A stretch of 64,000 nucleotides of DNA from Prorocentrum cordatum. Its lineage: Eukaryota > Sar > Dinophyceae > Prorocentrales > Prorocentraceae. Below the pieces are notes generated by a model. The model was given only the letters and a program-made list of their open reading frames with translations. It was not told the origin of the DNA and searched no databases. Shown here one piece after another: positions 10,735-21,360 of this stretch. The translations under genes were made by a program, and so were the position numbers. The stretch's first letter is position 1; the number at the start of each line of letters is the position of its first letter. Location: the NCBI GenBank assembly GCA_963575745.1, contig CAUYUJ010020682.1, positions 221,501 to 285,500 on the forward strand. The letters are read 5' to 3'.

Positions 10735-11160
10735 CCTCGCGCTCCCCTCCCTCGTCCTCCCTCCTCCTTCCCTTCCTCCTCCTTATTCTCCTCCTCCTCC
10801 TCCTCCTCCTCCTACTCCTCCTCGTCCTCCTCTTTTCTTTCTCCTTAGGGAAGCGCGTTGGCCCAGCGGCCGCGACAGTGCCTTGTCGAACCCCCTCCTG
10901 CGGATCCTTAGGGGGGGGGGGTCGTGCCAATGTGCATTTTCAGCTTTTTCCGTCCTGTATGTTCTTCCGGCGTGCGTTGCCCGAACGGACGTCGATTCGC
11001 GAGCCCCGCCAACGAGTCCGGCCGTCCCACGAGTTTCCCTCCAGCGCTTGTTAGAACACCGTGGTTGCATTTGAAACGCGTTTTATTCATCACTTGTCCT
11101 CCTCCTCCTCCTCCCTTTCCTCCTTTCTTCGCTCCGTTTCTCGTTCTTCTCCGGGTTCGG
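10735..11160 (+). repeat. Pyrimidine-rich tracts
   Basis: Strongly pyrimidine-biased sequence with (CCT)n-like runs at about 10740-10850 and 11095-11150. A G9 run lies at 10911-10921. Nothing else is recognised. Confidence 0.7.
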
Positions 11161-12060
11161 TGTTGTTGTGTTGTCGCCGTCGCTGCATTCGTTCGTACAC
11201 TGTTTGATATTGCCTGTACGACTTTCTTCCAATACTTTCTCGGCATGTTGCGTCGCTGTTCTATCATCCTTTTCGATCGAGGTTCAGGTAGGCAGTTCTT
11301 CATTCTGTAATGCGCATCGCGGCTCGTTGTCGTTCGCGGGTGGCGGTACGACACGTAACCTCCTGTTGACGGCGCGCTGTACTCAATCGTTTGATTTTGC
11401 TCGCCTATGGCAGGTTGGCTCGCGCACGGTTCTGGATTGCAGCGTGTGTCTTCCAACGTCTTGACCTTCAGCTGCGACCGTTTAGGTTGCCACCTCGCGG
11501 TCCCAGGCTCTCTCTCTTCCTTCCTCCGCTCCTTCCTCCTCCCTCCTCTTCTTCCCGCCGGTGCTTTTTAACTTCTGGGATGCTGCTGTAAATGAAGCGA
11601 TTGGCCATGTCTGCCGCGTATCGCCACGGAGTGCAAATGGTACTCGGGAGATGTTGCCCCCATTCCTCAACCTCCATCTTCTTCCAAAAAACAAAAAGGG
11701 GGTTGCCCCCTCCAAGATAGCAGCATGGGGCCAAAACCTTAGTATAACCAGTGATTTTGGCTTCCCCGCCGAGGCCGTTTTGGACGCTCTGACACCTCGC
11801 GACCGGCCCCGTCCAGATCCAGGAGAGGGGGTAGGGGCAAGCTAGGTGCGCTCGCGTCATATCTGACATCCTACCCCTCCCTCCCATCCCTTACCATGGC
11901 GCAGATCCCCTCTCTACTCGTACAGTCGGATGTCGAGCAGGGCAATGATTCCGAAAGGGTACGCGATGCATTGTAGAGCACGGCATGGCATGGCGTAGAA
12001 GAGCACCGCGAAGCGTAGTATCAACCTAGCATTGCATTGCATACCGTGGCATGGCACGGA
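11160..12060. other. No gene recognised
   Basis: Mostly unique sequence without a recognisable domain. A TGGCATGGC/GCATTGCAT-rich stretch at about 11965-12055 resembles the pentameric TATGG/CCATA sequence seen at 44.4 and 47.3-48.2 kb. Confidence 0.5.
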
Positions 12061-12640
12061 AAATGACGCCAGCGCTGCAGCGGGAGCACGAGTCGAAACG
12101 AGCGGAAGCGCGGAAATGAGGACAGCGCTGCAGCGGGAGCACGATTCGGAACGAGCGGAAGCACGCCGGAATCGGCCTGGGAGGCTTCCCAGGCGCCAGA
12201 AGCAGAAATTCAGCATTTTCAAAAGAAAAATGTGTATTGGAATGGTTTTTTTTTCGGCGCCGCCTCGGGACTCGATTTTCCGGCGCCAGCTGGAGACGGC
12301 TCAGGACCCGGCCCGGGCGCCGGCCCGGGCGCCGGCTCGGGCGTCCGGCCCGGGCGCCGGCTCGGGCGCCGGCCCAGACGTCAGAATCGGCCCGGGAGGC
12401 CTCCCGGGTGCCGGAAGCAGAAATTCAGCCTTTTCCAAAGAAAAATGTGTATTGAAATGGCCTTTTTTCGGCGCCGCCTCGGAACTCGATTTTCCGGCGG
12501 CGGCCGGAACCGACTCCGGACCCGGCCCGAGCGCCGGCCCGGGCGCCGGCTCGGGAGTGCAGCCCGGGCGCCGGCGGAAATGATGCCAGCGCTGCAGCGG
12601 GAACGCGATTCGGAACGAGCGGGCCCGAAAATGAGGCCGG
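12060..12640 (+). repeat. 215-bp tandem duplication with conserved hairpin
   Basis: AGCAGAAATTCAGC begins at 12201 and again at 12416. Both copies continue with an A-rich AAAAATGTGTATTG segment, a T-run, CGGCGCCGCCTCGG and a GGCGCCGG/CCCGGG-rich tail. A related block (CCAGCGCTGCAGCGGGA, then CGGAACGAGCGG) occurs at about 12068, 12125 and 12588. Just before AGCAGAAATTC each copy has an inverted repeat: stem 12175-12194 (loop GGCT) and stem 12390-12409 (loop GGCC). The arms differ between copies by a paired change (T-A to C-G) plus one G-C to G-T. Confidence 0.75.
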
Positions 12641-12944
12641 CGCCTCAGCGAGAGCAGCATTCTGGATCAAAAATCAGGCGGAAACCCAACTCCAGGGAAA
12701 CCTTGCGTAAAAAACAGTGCGCGGGGGAGGGGGGGGATCGAATATTTTCAAGCCGTCATCAGGGGAAGAGGGAGAAAAGCATTCGTCTTGATTAATTGTG
12801 AAGGGTTAAGACGCCCTCCCCGCCCGCAAGCCGTCTCGCTCACTCCCACCCGCCCTCCCAACACGTACGTAGCACCCGGGCCTGGCCTGGCCCGAGCCGC
12901 AGCATATGCAGCAGTCTTCTTTGGATGGGCAGCTACTGGGGGCC

Positions 12945-13142
12945 AATCCGCCGCCGCCGCCGCCGCCCGCCGCCGCCGCCGCCGCCGCCGCCGCGTCACC
13001 ACCACCGCCGCCGCTGTCCGCCGCCGCCGCCGCCGCCACCGCGCCACCGCCGCCGCCGCCGCCGCGCCGCCGCCGCCACCCCCGCTGCCAAAATCGCGGC
13101 CGCCGCAGCCGCCGCCGCCGCAGTCGCTGCCGCCACCGCTAC

Positions 13143-13174
<32 letters not shown>

Positions 13175-13245
13175 CCGCCGCCCCCGCCGCCGCCGTCGCC
13201 CCCGCCGCCGCCACCCCCGCAGCCGCCGCAGCCGCCACCGCCGCC
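12945..13245 (+). repeat. CCG/GCC-rich trinucleotide block
   Basis: CCG/GCC triplets with interspersed CAC and GCT dominate. All frames are open and read poly-Pro, poly-Ala or poly-Arg. It is followed by T9 and A-rich sequence to 13310. No gene is supported. Confidence 0.75.
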
Positions 13246-13679
13246 AAGTGCATTTTTTTTTTGTAAACAAATAATTATAAACAGTTTTTTTTATAAAAAA
13301 AGGATGGTGGGGGGAGGCCGCATCGGGTTCGCTGCGCATGCTCCGAATTTGGAGACAGAGTGTGCTTTGTATTCAGGTATGGGGGGGCAGAATGTGAGAG
13401 AAAAAAAGGGATGGTAGGGGGTCGCCCGCATGGACCTTGGTTGGCTCCCGGTCGCCTGGGGGAGGGGGTGTACACTAATATGGAACAGTGATGAACCGTT
13501 CCCCGACGGGGAAGAGGGGCAGATGCAAAACAAAAGCCCCTAGACAACTTACGCCCGAAAAGGCTAATGGGACTCCCTTGCGGGGAAAGCTTCCCGACCC
13601 CCAGAACCCCTGCAAAAACCTTCCCCGGAGGGAGGAGGGGGGTCTGGGCAGGGAGGGGGGAGGGCGGAACGTTCCAATC

Positions 13680-14030
13680 CCCTCCTCCTCCTCCTCCTCC
13701 TCCTCCTCCTCCTTCCTCCTCCTCCTCCTCCTCCCCTCCTCTCCCTCCTCCCCTCCTCCTCCTCCTCCTCCTCCTCCTCCTCCTCCTCCTCCTCCTCTCC
13801 TCCTCCTCCTCCTCCTCCTCCTCCTCCCTCCTCCTCCTCCCTCCTCCTCCTCCTCCTCATCCCTTCCTCCTCCTCCTCCTCCTTCCTCCTCCTCCTCCTC
13901 CTCCTCCTCCCTCCTCCTCCTCCTCCTCCTCCTCCTCCTCCTCCTCCTCCTCCTCCTCCTCCTCCTCTCCTCCTCCTCCTCCCTCCTCCTCCTCCCCCTC
14001 CTCCTCCTCCTCCCCCTCCTCTTCTAAATC
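13680..14030 (+). repeat. (CCT)n polypyrimidine tract
   Basis: About 350 bp of nearly pure CTCCTC with occasional CCCTCC interruptions. The strand asymmetry is complete (no purine for long stretches), which gives long Ser/Pro/Leu frames and reverse Glu/Gly/Arg frames that are not genes. Such mirror-symmetric tracts can adopt triplex DNA. Confidence 0.9.
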
Positions 14031-14179
14031 CCCCCCCTTGCCCCATTCTGCCCAGGCCGCCGCCGCGCCCCCCGCCCGCGCCCCGCCGGCAGAGGCGCGC
14101 GGCGACGGGCTGCACACCGCCAAGGAGGGCCCCGCCGCGCCTCCGTGGCCGCTCCGCCCCCTTCGCGGGTGCTTCGGGG

Positions 14180-14505
14180 ACGCCTACGATTCCTGGTGGC
14201 ATCGCTCGGACGTTTGCGTTCTCCTTCGGCGATCATTTGGCGAACAGAACCACGCACGAAACCGCAAAAAGGCAAAGGGAACGCACGTCCGAGGGATGGC
14301 CAGGATTCGTGTGCGCCGGACCTCGGGCTTGCCGACGCGTTTTGACGAGCGCGTCCTGGATTCTGACGGTCCAGTGTTCGTGTGACGTTTGCAGCGGATG
14401 TTCGAATCAAAGTTCAGATGGGGGGTCGTCATTTTCATGATTGGTCCGGTCAGTCCAACCCGAGTCCCCCGAAACCCAGTCTTACGTTTCCCCCGTAATG
14501 CTACG
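14180..14505 (+). repeat. Mosaic of two dispersed repeats shared with 58.6 and 61.1 kb
   Basis: The first half (about 14180-14320) matches 61035-61185. Shared strings include ATCGCTCGGACGT, CCACGCACGAAACCG and a following GATGGCCAG. The second half (about 14320-14505) matches 58585-58765. Shared landmarks are TTGCCGAC, GACGAGCGCG, GACGG(T)CCAG, TTTGCAGCGG, GTTTTCATGAT and AATCCGAGTCCCC-like sequence. The two halves are separate at their other locations, so this locus is a junction of two repeat families. Confidence 0.6.
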
Positions 14506-14519
14506 CGTTCGGCAGCGAG

Positions 14520-14640
14520 CGAGCGGGGGGAGTGCGGTGGAGAAGGCCTTCTCAGAAGGCGGCGTGGGCTTTTCAGAAGGCCTTGAGTCTTCTAAGAAGT
14601 CGCTTGTGTCTTCGGAAAAGGCTCAGAAAACTTCTCTGTA
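14520..14640 (+). repeat. CCTTCTGAGAAGG-type palindromic repeat, copy 1
   Basis: A cluster of near-palindromes of the form CCTTCT(C/G)AGAAGG and CTTCTAAGAAG. Diverged clusters occur at about 41490-41600 and 43395-43530, again with GAAGGCCT and a downstream C-rich stretch containing GCCGCCGA. The conserved order suggests one dispersed family. Confidence 0.65.
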
Positions 14641-14699
14641 GGCTGGGTGGCTTCCGAGCCTTCTGAGAAGGGCTTCTCCTTGTCAGTTCCCCCCGGGCT

Positions 14700-15260
14700 C
14701 GCCGCCGATGTTCGGGTGTTGCTGGAAGTGTCCCTGGCCCAAGGTGCCCCCAGGATTTCCCTTGCACATCCCTTACCAGCCTCGGGACCGTCAAAAAACG
14801 ACTCAGGAAGAAAAAACTGTCCCGGGGAATGGGGCGAGACCTTTGGGGGTCGACGCTACGAAAAAAAACATGACGTCGGGGGTCAGGGTCTCCTCCTTTT
14901 CGGGTGTTGCTAGAAGTGCCCCTGGCCCAAGGTCCTAGGGTGCCTCCAGGATTTCCCTTGGAGGTCCCCACGGCCTCCTGGGCGCCCCTCACAAGGACCG
15001 TCGAGGGCCCCGGGGGGTCCAAAGTGGAGCGAACAGCTTGGGGCACCTTGGGCCTGGGGCACCTTTAGCACGCTCCGACACTTCTCTACAGGCATCAGGC
15101 GGTTTGACAAACATCGAGACTGAGGTTCTTGATGGTGTTCGGCCTCTCGGGGCCCTTGCTGGGCCTCGGGACCATCAAACGATGACTCCGGATGAAAAGC
15201 CCATCCCGGGGAAGTGCTCGAGAGGTCGGGGGCCCAGGTTTCGAACAAGCCGAGGCGCCA
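14700..15260 (+). repeat. Diverged internal direct repeats (GGTGTTGCT / CGGGACC)
   Basis: TCGGGTGTTGCTGGAAGTG at 14711 recurs as TCGGGTGTTGCTAGAAGTG near 14898, each followed by CCCTGGCCCAAGGT and CCAGGATTTCCCTTG. GCCTCGGGACC with CGACTC or TGACTC, GAAAA and CCCGGGGAA recurs at about 14780-14830 and 15170-15215. Repeat decay rather than coding explains the open frames. Confidence 0.55.
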
Positions 15261-15479
15261 GATGTCCGTGCCCCTCGTCGTGCGCAAGGGATCTGTCTGT
15301 GCCACCCTGTCCCGCCCCAGAGTCCAGAATGGCACCTGCCCATTCCATCGTTGCGAGCTCGCGCGCCCTCGTCCGTCGTGCTCCTCCCCCCTTCCCCCAC
15401 GTCCCGCTCTTCCCCCCTTCCCCCACGTCCCGCTCCCCTGCCTATAGTCCTCGTAGTTATCCCTTCGTCCTCCTTCGCC

Positions 15480-15735
15480 GTCGTCTTCCTCCTCCTCCTC
15501 CTCCTCTTCCTCCTCCTCCTCGTCCTCCTTCGTCCTTCGGCTTCTCCTTCCTCCTTGCTACTCCCCTTGAACGATGAACGCCGTAGGCTTTGGGGCCCCA
15601 TGGGACGCAGCCCTGCTCCTCCTGATCTTCCTCCTCCTCTCACTCCACCTCCTCCTCGTCCTCGTCCTCCTCCTCCTCCTCCTCCTCCTCCTCCTCCTCC
15701 TCCTCCTCCTCCTCCTCCTCCTCCTCCTCCTCCTC
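15480..15735 (+). repeat. (CCT)n tracts
   Basis: CTC/CCT repeats at 15485-15535 and 15610-15735, separated by a short unique segment. The later one is nearly pure for about 75 bp. Confidence 0.85.
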
Positions 15736-15739
15736 TCTA

Positions 15740-16180
15740 GTAGTCATGTTCTTCCTCCCTGTTCTTCCGTGTGTTCCCTGTTCGGGCGCGCCCCCCGCCG
15801 ATTTGCGCACGCGGCCCCACTTATTCCCATGTGCTTGGGCTACCCTGGGACCTTCACTCAGCTCGCCCCTGTGCCCGTTGCCACGCGCCAGCCTTGCCGT
15901 GCTCGAGTAGTCCTCGTCGGGCCCTCAGTTTCATCATTCATACTGTGCGCCTCGTCATCATCCGCTTCCTCTTCCATGCTCGACTGTGTCGTCGTCGTCG
16001 CCCTCGTCCTATTCTCTCCTCACAACCCCTTCCTTGTCTATATTCGATTTGTACACGTATACATGCATATATACATGGCGCTCCCGCGTCTGACCACCAG
16101 GCCTGTCGGTAGGGCGGGCTGGGCGTTCTGCGTGAGACTTCCCCTACGCAGTATGATCCTGAGCCGTGAACGTTGCAATT
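15740..16180. other. No gene recognised
   Basis: Apparently unique sequence with a short TA/CA-rich patch (TATACATGCATATATACATGG near 16050-16078). No domain or RNA structure is recognised. Confidence 0.4.
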
Positions 16181-16182
16181 GT

Positions 16183-16515
16183 TAGGATGGAGGGCGGGTG
16201 GTTTTCTGAATTGAGCTACCGCCTTCGCGCCGCGCACATCCGTCGAACAAACTTGTTACAACTATACGATGGACGGTGGTACTATTTCAGAATGGGCGCT
16301 CGCCTCAGCGCCGCGCGCACTCGACGTGCAAAACAACATTGATACGATGGAGGGCGCGCCGTTTTGTAAATGGAGCTCTGGCACTAGCGCCGCGAACACT
16401 CGTAGTACGTAACACCGCGCCACAGATGCAGGAATGGTGGGCTGCTCCGATTCAAAATGGGGCAGTCGCCATAGCGCCGCGCGCCTTTGGTCAAATCCAA
16501 CAGTTACACGGATGG
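16183..16515 (+). repeat. Degenerate ~80-bp tandem repeat (four units)
   Basis: Units start near 16183, 16267, 16344 and 16430 with (A)CGATGGAGGGCG-like sequence. An AATGG/GAATGGG segment and AGCGCCGCGC-CACTCG-like sequence follow. Divergence between units is high. Confidence 0.55.
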
Positions 16516-16849
16516 GGGGGGTCCGTTGAGGGTTCCGCACAAGAAGCGTCAATAGTTTGTAAATTGTAAATTCGTTGCAATCGAACGCCCGGGCGTCGGA
16601 ATCACGGATCTGATCGAGTACAATAAAAGGCGGCAAGCCGGGCGGCGTAGAGACACCAGACGAGTGGGCAGCGTTTTGCGCTTGGCTGATGGAGTCATTC
16701 GTTGGGCCATGGACTCAGAGGGGGTTCGGGTTCGATCTTGAAGGCGCACATGCCGCCCAGTACGCTCATCACGCCGCTTACTGCGACAGCATCATGTGGG
16801 GATTTTTCTGTTCGGACTCCGCGCGCACCAGGGACTCCAGCGAAACTTA

Positions 16850-17640
16850 GCGCGGGGACCAGGGCCAGGAAGAGGAGGAGGAGGAGGAGGAGGAGGAAGG
16901 GGAGGAAAAGGGGTGGACAGTGGAAGCACGCGTAGGCTCAGAGATGTCCTACGGGTGAAAATCCACGGTTGGGGTCAAAACCGAAGCTTTCCCAGGGCGT
17001 GCAAAAAAAATAGCCGGACGAAAGACCCAACCATATGCAGCAATTGTGATTCGTTTTTTCGGTGGTGATCCTTATGAGGCAACGAGCCGTGCTAGGGGTG
17101 TGCCGAAATGAGTGGCGTGGCACACAACGCGAACGAAAACGATTGATCTGAGTACGTAGGGAGAGTGAGTGCGGGTGAATCTGAGCGCGAGTGCGTCTGA
17201 CTGTGAATGAATCTGCGTGCGAGTGAGTCTACGTGCATGAATGCGAGTATGACATAGCACGGTGTCATTGTATATGAATGTCAACAGCTTGAGAATGACT
17301 GCCTCTGAGTACTCGTGCCTCTGCGGCAAGGAGTTTCCCCGGGACTCCCCGACGGCATCGCCCGCGCGCCGCGACGCCAATGTCGGCGTGCCCCCCCGCG
17401 AGGATCGCGCCCGCTTCCTCCCCTTCTTTTACTCCCTCTTTGCCCGCGCACTCAAAAGTCCAAGGCTGCGGGCGCAGCGCAGCGCGGAGTCCCCGCGACG
17501 CGCGCAGGTCGCCCCGGAGGGGTCCCAGCGACGCGCGCGGGTCGTCCGCGGCGCGGAGCAAAGAGAGCTGGCTGGCTGATAGCGGGCAAGGCTCTCGCCG
17601 CTGGGCAGAGCGACGACGAGCGAGCGATGCGCGGAACTCC
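16850..17640. other. No gene recognised; short GGA tract and GTGAGTG-rich patch
   Basis: A GGA tract lies at 16868-16905. Sequence at about 17160-17260 repeats GAGTGAGTG/GTGCGAGTG-like words. The remainder shows no recognisable gene. Confidence 0.45.
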
Positions 17641-17654
17641 GACGGCCTCCGACG

Positions 17655-18950
17655 GAGGTGTACTGGGTGGGGGAGACGCATGCGGGCTGCGCCACGGGGA
17701 CCTTCGGTGGAACCCCATACGGGGCCACCGCGCGCTGTACCGGGTGGGGGACACGCACGCGGTTTGCGCCACGGGGACCTTCGGTGGAGCTCCCTATGTG
17801 GCCACGAAGCGCTGTACTGGGTGAGGGAGACGCATGCGGAGTGCGCCACGGGGACCTTCGGTGGAGCCCCATATGGGGCCGCGACACGCTGTACTGGGTG
17901 AGGAAGGCGCATGCGGACTGCGCCACGGGTGCCTTCGGTGGAGCCCCTATGGGGCCACGAAGCGCTGCGCTGGGTGGTGGAGACGCATGCGGACTGCGCC
18001 ACGGGGGCCTTCGGTGGCGCTCCCTATGGGGCCACGAAACGCTGCGATGGGTGGTGGAGACGCATGCGGACTGCGCCGCGGGGGCCTTCGGTGACGCTCC
18101 CTATGGGGCCACGAAACGCTGTACTGGGTGAGGGAGACGCAGTCGGACTGCGCCACGGTGACCTTCGGTGGAGCTCCCTATGTGGCCACGACACGCTGTA
18201 CTGGGCGGGGGAGACGGATGCGGACTGCGCCGCGGGGACTTTCGGTGGAGCTCCCTATGGTGCCACGAAGCGCTATACTGGGTGGGGGAGACGCATGCGG
18301 ACTGCGCCACGGTGACCTTCGGTGGAGCTTTCTATGTGGCCACGACACGCTGTACTGGGTGGGGGAGACGGATGCGGACTGCGCCGCGGGGACCTTCGGT
18401 GGATCTCCCTATGGGGCCACGAAGCGCTATACTGAGCGAGGGAGGCGCAGTCGGACTGCGCCACGGGGGCCCTCGGTGGATCCCCTATGGGGCCACGAAG
18501 CGCTGTACTGGGTGAGCGAGACGCATGCGGACTGCGCCACGGGGACCTTCGGTGGAGCCCCATATGGGGCCACGAAACGCTGTACTGGGTGGGGGAGACG
18601 CATGCGGACTGCGCCACGGGGCGAAACGATGTACTGGGTGAGGGAGACGCATGCGGACTGCGCCACGGGTGCCTTCGGTTGAGCCCCCGTATGGGGCCAC
18701 GAAGCGCTGTACTGAGTGGGGGAAACGCATGCGGACTGCGCCACGGGGACCTTCGGTGGAACCCCATATGGGGCCACGAAACGCTGTACTGGGTGGGGGA
18801 GACGCATGCGGAGTGCGCCACGGGGACCTTCGGTGGAGCCCCTTATGGCGCCACGAAGCGCTGTACTGGGTGGGGGAGACGCATGCGGACTGCGCCACGG
18901 GGGCCTTCGGTGGCGCCCCCCGTGGGGCCACGAAACGCTGTACTGGGGGG
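17655..18950 (+). repeat. 77-bp satellite, family I (~17 units)
   Basis: TACTGGGTGG or TACCGGGTGG occurs at 17661, 17738, 17815 and 17892, giving a 77-bp period that continues to about 18946. A unit has the order TGTACTGGGTG, GAGACGCATGCGGACTGCGCC, ACGGGGACCTTCGGTGGAGC, TATGGGGCCACGAA(G/A)CGC. Because 77 leaves a remainder of 2 on division by 3, successive units are read in rotating frames. Stop-free units therefore produce long frames with three alternating peptide repeats on both strands. One shortened unit lies near 18620. I treat the frames as artefacts. Confidence 0.9.
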
Positions 18951-19006
18951 TGATGATGATGCTGATGTTGATGATGATGATGACGATGATGACGATGATG
19001 ATGATG

Positions 19007-19059
<53 letters not shown>

Positions 19060-19192
19060 GATGATGCTGATGCTGATGGTGATGATGGTGGTGATGATGA
19101 TGATGGTGATGATGATGAAAGGAGGGGAGGAGGGAGGAGGAGGAGGAGGAGGGGGAGGAGGAGGAGGAGGAGGAGGAGGAGGAGGAGGAGGA
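18950..19192 (+). repeat. GAT and GGA microsatellites
   Basis: The 77-bp array ends directly in (GATGAT/GCTGAT)n to about 19118, then (GGA)n to 19192. Both produce spurious poly-Asp/Met and poly-Gly/Arg frames. Confidence 0.9.
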
Positions 19193-19506
19193 CGCGACGC
19201 GGCGACCGTCTCTTCAAAACGAGGACCCAACAACACAGGTTGGTTGGGAATAATGAAAATGAAGCGACCTGCAGGGGAAGGGTGCGCCCCTCTTGCCCCT
19301 TTGCCAGTTCCTCTAGGGGTTCCCCGAAAAGGGCTGTCAGGTCACATACCTTAAAGAGCTGAGTGAGCGCCGTCCTGGCCAATAACGGGCGCTTCGCTCC
19401 GCGCGAGGCTGCGGACCCGGTCGCGCCGCGGACGGCGTCCTTGGGCTTCGAACGGGCCTCGAGGGTTTCGTCGGACCCCGCCGTCTTGCGGGGCCCGAGG
19501 CGCGGC

Positions 19507-19615
19507 TGCTAGGAGGAGAAGGAGGAGGAGGAGGAGGAGGAGGAGGAGGAGGAGGAGGAGGAAGAGAAGGAGGAGGAGGAGGAGGAGGAGGAGGAGGAGG
19601 AGGAGGAGGAGGATC
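19507..19615 (+). repeat. (GGA)n tract
   Basis: About 100 bp of AGGAGG repeats with two GAAGAGAAG interruptions. It encodes nothing convincing. Confidence 0.9.
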
Positions 19616-19639
19616 AGCAACAACAGTACCATCATCAAC

Positions 19640-20340
19640 AACATGAAGGGCAGCTAGAGGAGCTGGAAGACCCGAGGGCGCCCAGGGTACGTCAGCGGCG
19701 CTGCAACGCACCCCCGTTTCGACCCATTTCTCCCCCTCAGAAGCCCACGCAGGTATTCTGTCTCGAGATTATTGCGGTGTTTCTCGACTCGAGGAGAGAG
19801 AGTTGTTCTCTGATAGTGAGCGGCCAGAAGGATAACGACATCAGCCCGGCCCATGTGTGCGTGAGGAGCCTCCCTTGGGTGACAGAGTTCATCGCTCTCG
19901 GCAGCAGCACCTCTAAGAGGGGCCAGTCTGAGGCTGTCAATGACATCGTGATGAAAGACGAGAGTTTTACCGCTGCGCCTCAAAAGTGGGTCGCCACGGT
20001 CAGTTAAACACATCTCCTCTCATCGACGGCAGGGACGGGGGATGGGGGTGAAGGAGGAATAATAAGAGGAACCTCAGAGGTGGCTGCATTCAAGCATGGA
20101 GGAGGGATGACCATGAGGGAAGAGGAGGTAGAGAAGGAAGCGGGAGGAGGAGGAGGAGGAGGTGGGAAAACCAATGGAAAACGAACGGGATGAGGGTGTC
20201 CCTCCCTTTCCCTTCGCCGCCGTCTTCCTCGCCCCTCCTCGTCCTGTTCCTCGTGCCCCTCCTACTCTTGACCCAGCGGTGGAAACGGAACGGTCCGATT
20301 GTTGCCGTGATTCCACAGGTCTTGAACATGGAGGCGATGA
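19640..20340. other. Open frames on both strands, not resolved
   Basis: A plus-strand frame ends at 20007 (contains FLDSRRESCSLIVSGQKD) and a minus-strand frame spans 20013-19654 (contains VIDSLRLAPLRGAAAESDEL and ADVVILLAAHYQR). The minus frame looks slightly more protein-like. Neither matches a family I know, and neither has a convincing start or splice context. Confidence 0.2.
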
Positions 20341-20754
20341 CGCTGTCAGCCTGTTGGCCGTTGGAGGGGGCAGCGACGAAGGCGCGCGAGCACTGCTGCA
20401 AGGACACAAAACAAAGGCCACTTCGCGTTCCCGCCCGACGGTCGCCGCGTCGAGATCAGATGTTACTGGCCGCTGGCGCCGGATGCGGCGCGGAAGCTGC
20501 AACGCGACAACTTGGGCAGGCTCTACTCGGCGCGGCTCGCGCCGTTGCGCGACGCGCAGGGCAGCGGAGAGAAGTTGCAGAAGATCCAGGAGGCGCCTGC
20601 GAAGGCCCCAATGAAATTCACCAGGCCGGCGAACGACAATGGGCGCGCGCAGAACGCTTGCCGGTGCGAGGAGGATGAAGGACAAAGTGCGGATATCTTG
20701 GGCCACTCTCTCCTCGGTCGAGTTCGCGAGTTGGCTGGGCCCGAAGGCATCTGA
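20341..20754 (+). pseudogene. Coding-like segment 1, unknown protein
   Basis: A plus-strand frame is open from 20341 to the stop at 20754. Protein-like content begins near 20416 (HFAFPPDGRRVEIRCYWPL, then APDAARKLQRDN, GRLYSARLAPLRD and a Lys/Ala-rich linker). The composition is amphipathic and unlike the neighbouring repeats. No start codon fits the beginning, so an upstream exon or 5' decay is likely. Coding-like sequence continues downstream in another frame, implying an intron or frameshift near 20740-20790. Family unknown. Confidence 0.3.
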
Positions 20755-20780
20755 GAGCCCATGGTCAACGGTCCGGCCAT

Positions 20781-21360
20781 CCCGCGCTCGAGGAGACGCG
20801 CAAGAGTGGCGACGCTGCTTGGGCGCGCAAAGAGACCGCCGCGAGCCTGCGCAACATGTGGCTCCACCTCCGCACCCTCAAACGCTTGTCGATGGCAGCG
20901 CGCAGCCCGGGCCCCCTAGCGCGCGCGGACGCGTCGCCCCGCTTCTTCGATCGCAGCGAGGAGATCTGGGGGCGCGAGCACGACGGCGCGGCAATGCAAG
21001 AGTCGCCCCGGGCCATGGATGCATTTCAGAGTGTCCATCCAGACCTAGGAGACCTCCGTATTGTGGCACAGACCCATTACGTCACGCTGCTGCGTGGGCA
21101 GAATGTGAAGGCGTCGGGCAGGCGCGCCGCAGATACCGCCGAATCGATCTTGACTATGCCCAGGTATCCCCCGTTCGAGTCCGCGCTGTCCGTCTATGCG
21201 ACGATGAAGGCCTTCTGCGTGCAGCGCCCGGCTTGGCGGGGCCTCGATGGCGACGAGGTGGCCGCCGAGATCTACGCGCGCCCCATCTTCGGGGGGGGGG
21301 CGGCTGCTGACAAGCTGAACTCCGATATCTTATTCCCTGTTATCGGCCTTCCTTGGCCGC
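20781..21360 (+). pseudogene. Coding-like segment 2, unknown protein
   Basis: This frame is shifted relative to the preceding segment. It reads helical, charged sequence from about 20784 (ALEETRKSGDAAWARKETAA, then LRNMWLHLRTLKRLS). A well-mixed region follows at about 21015-21290 (MDAFQSVHPDLGDLRIVAQ, YVTLLRGQNVKASGRRAADT, AFCVQRPAWRGLDGDEVAAE). After a G9 run at 21292-21300 the protein-like reading moves to another frame. No transmembrane segment, signal peptide or catalytic motif is evident. It may be the remains of a mobile-element ORF or exons of a host gene. Confidence 0.3.

Noticed and set aside
11750-11775. GATTTTGGCTTCC as a possible dinoflagellate spliced-leader relic
   Set aside because: It shares only TTTTGGCT with the known leader, too short to be meaningful. 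No complete leader was found anywhere by eye.
13680-14030. Ser/Pro/Leu-rich and reverse Glu/Gly-rich frames over the CCT tract
   Set aside because: Pure trinucleotide repeat composition; no flanking coding sequence in the same frame.
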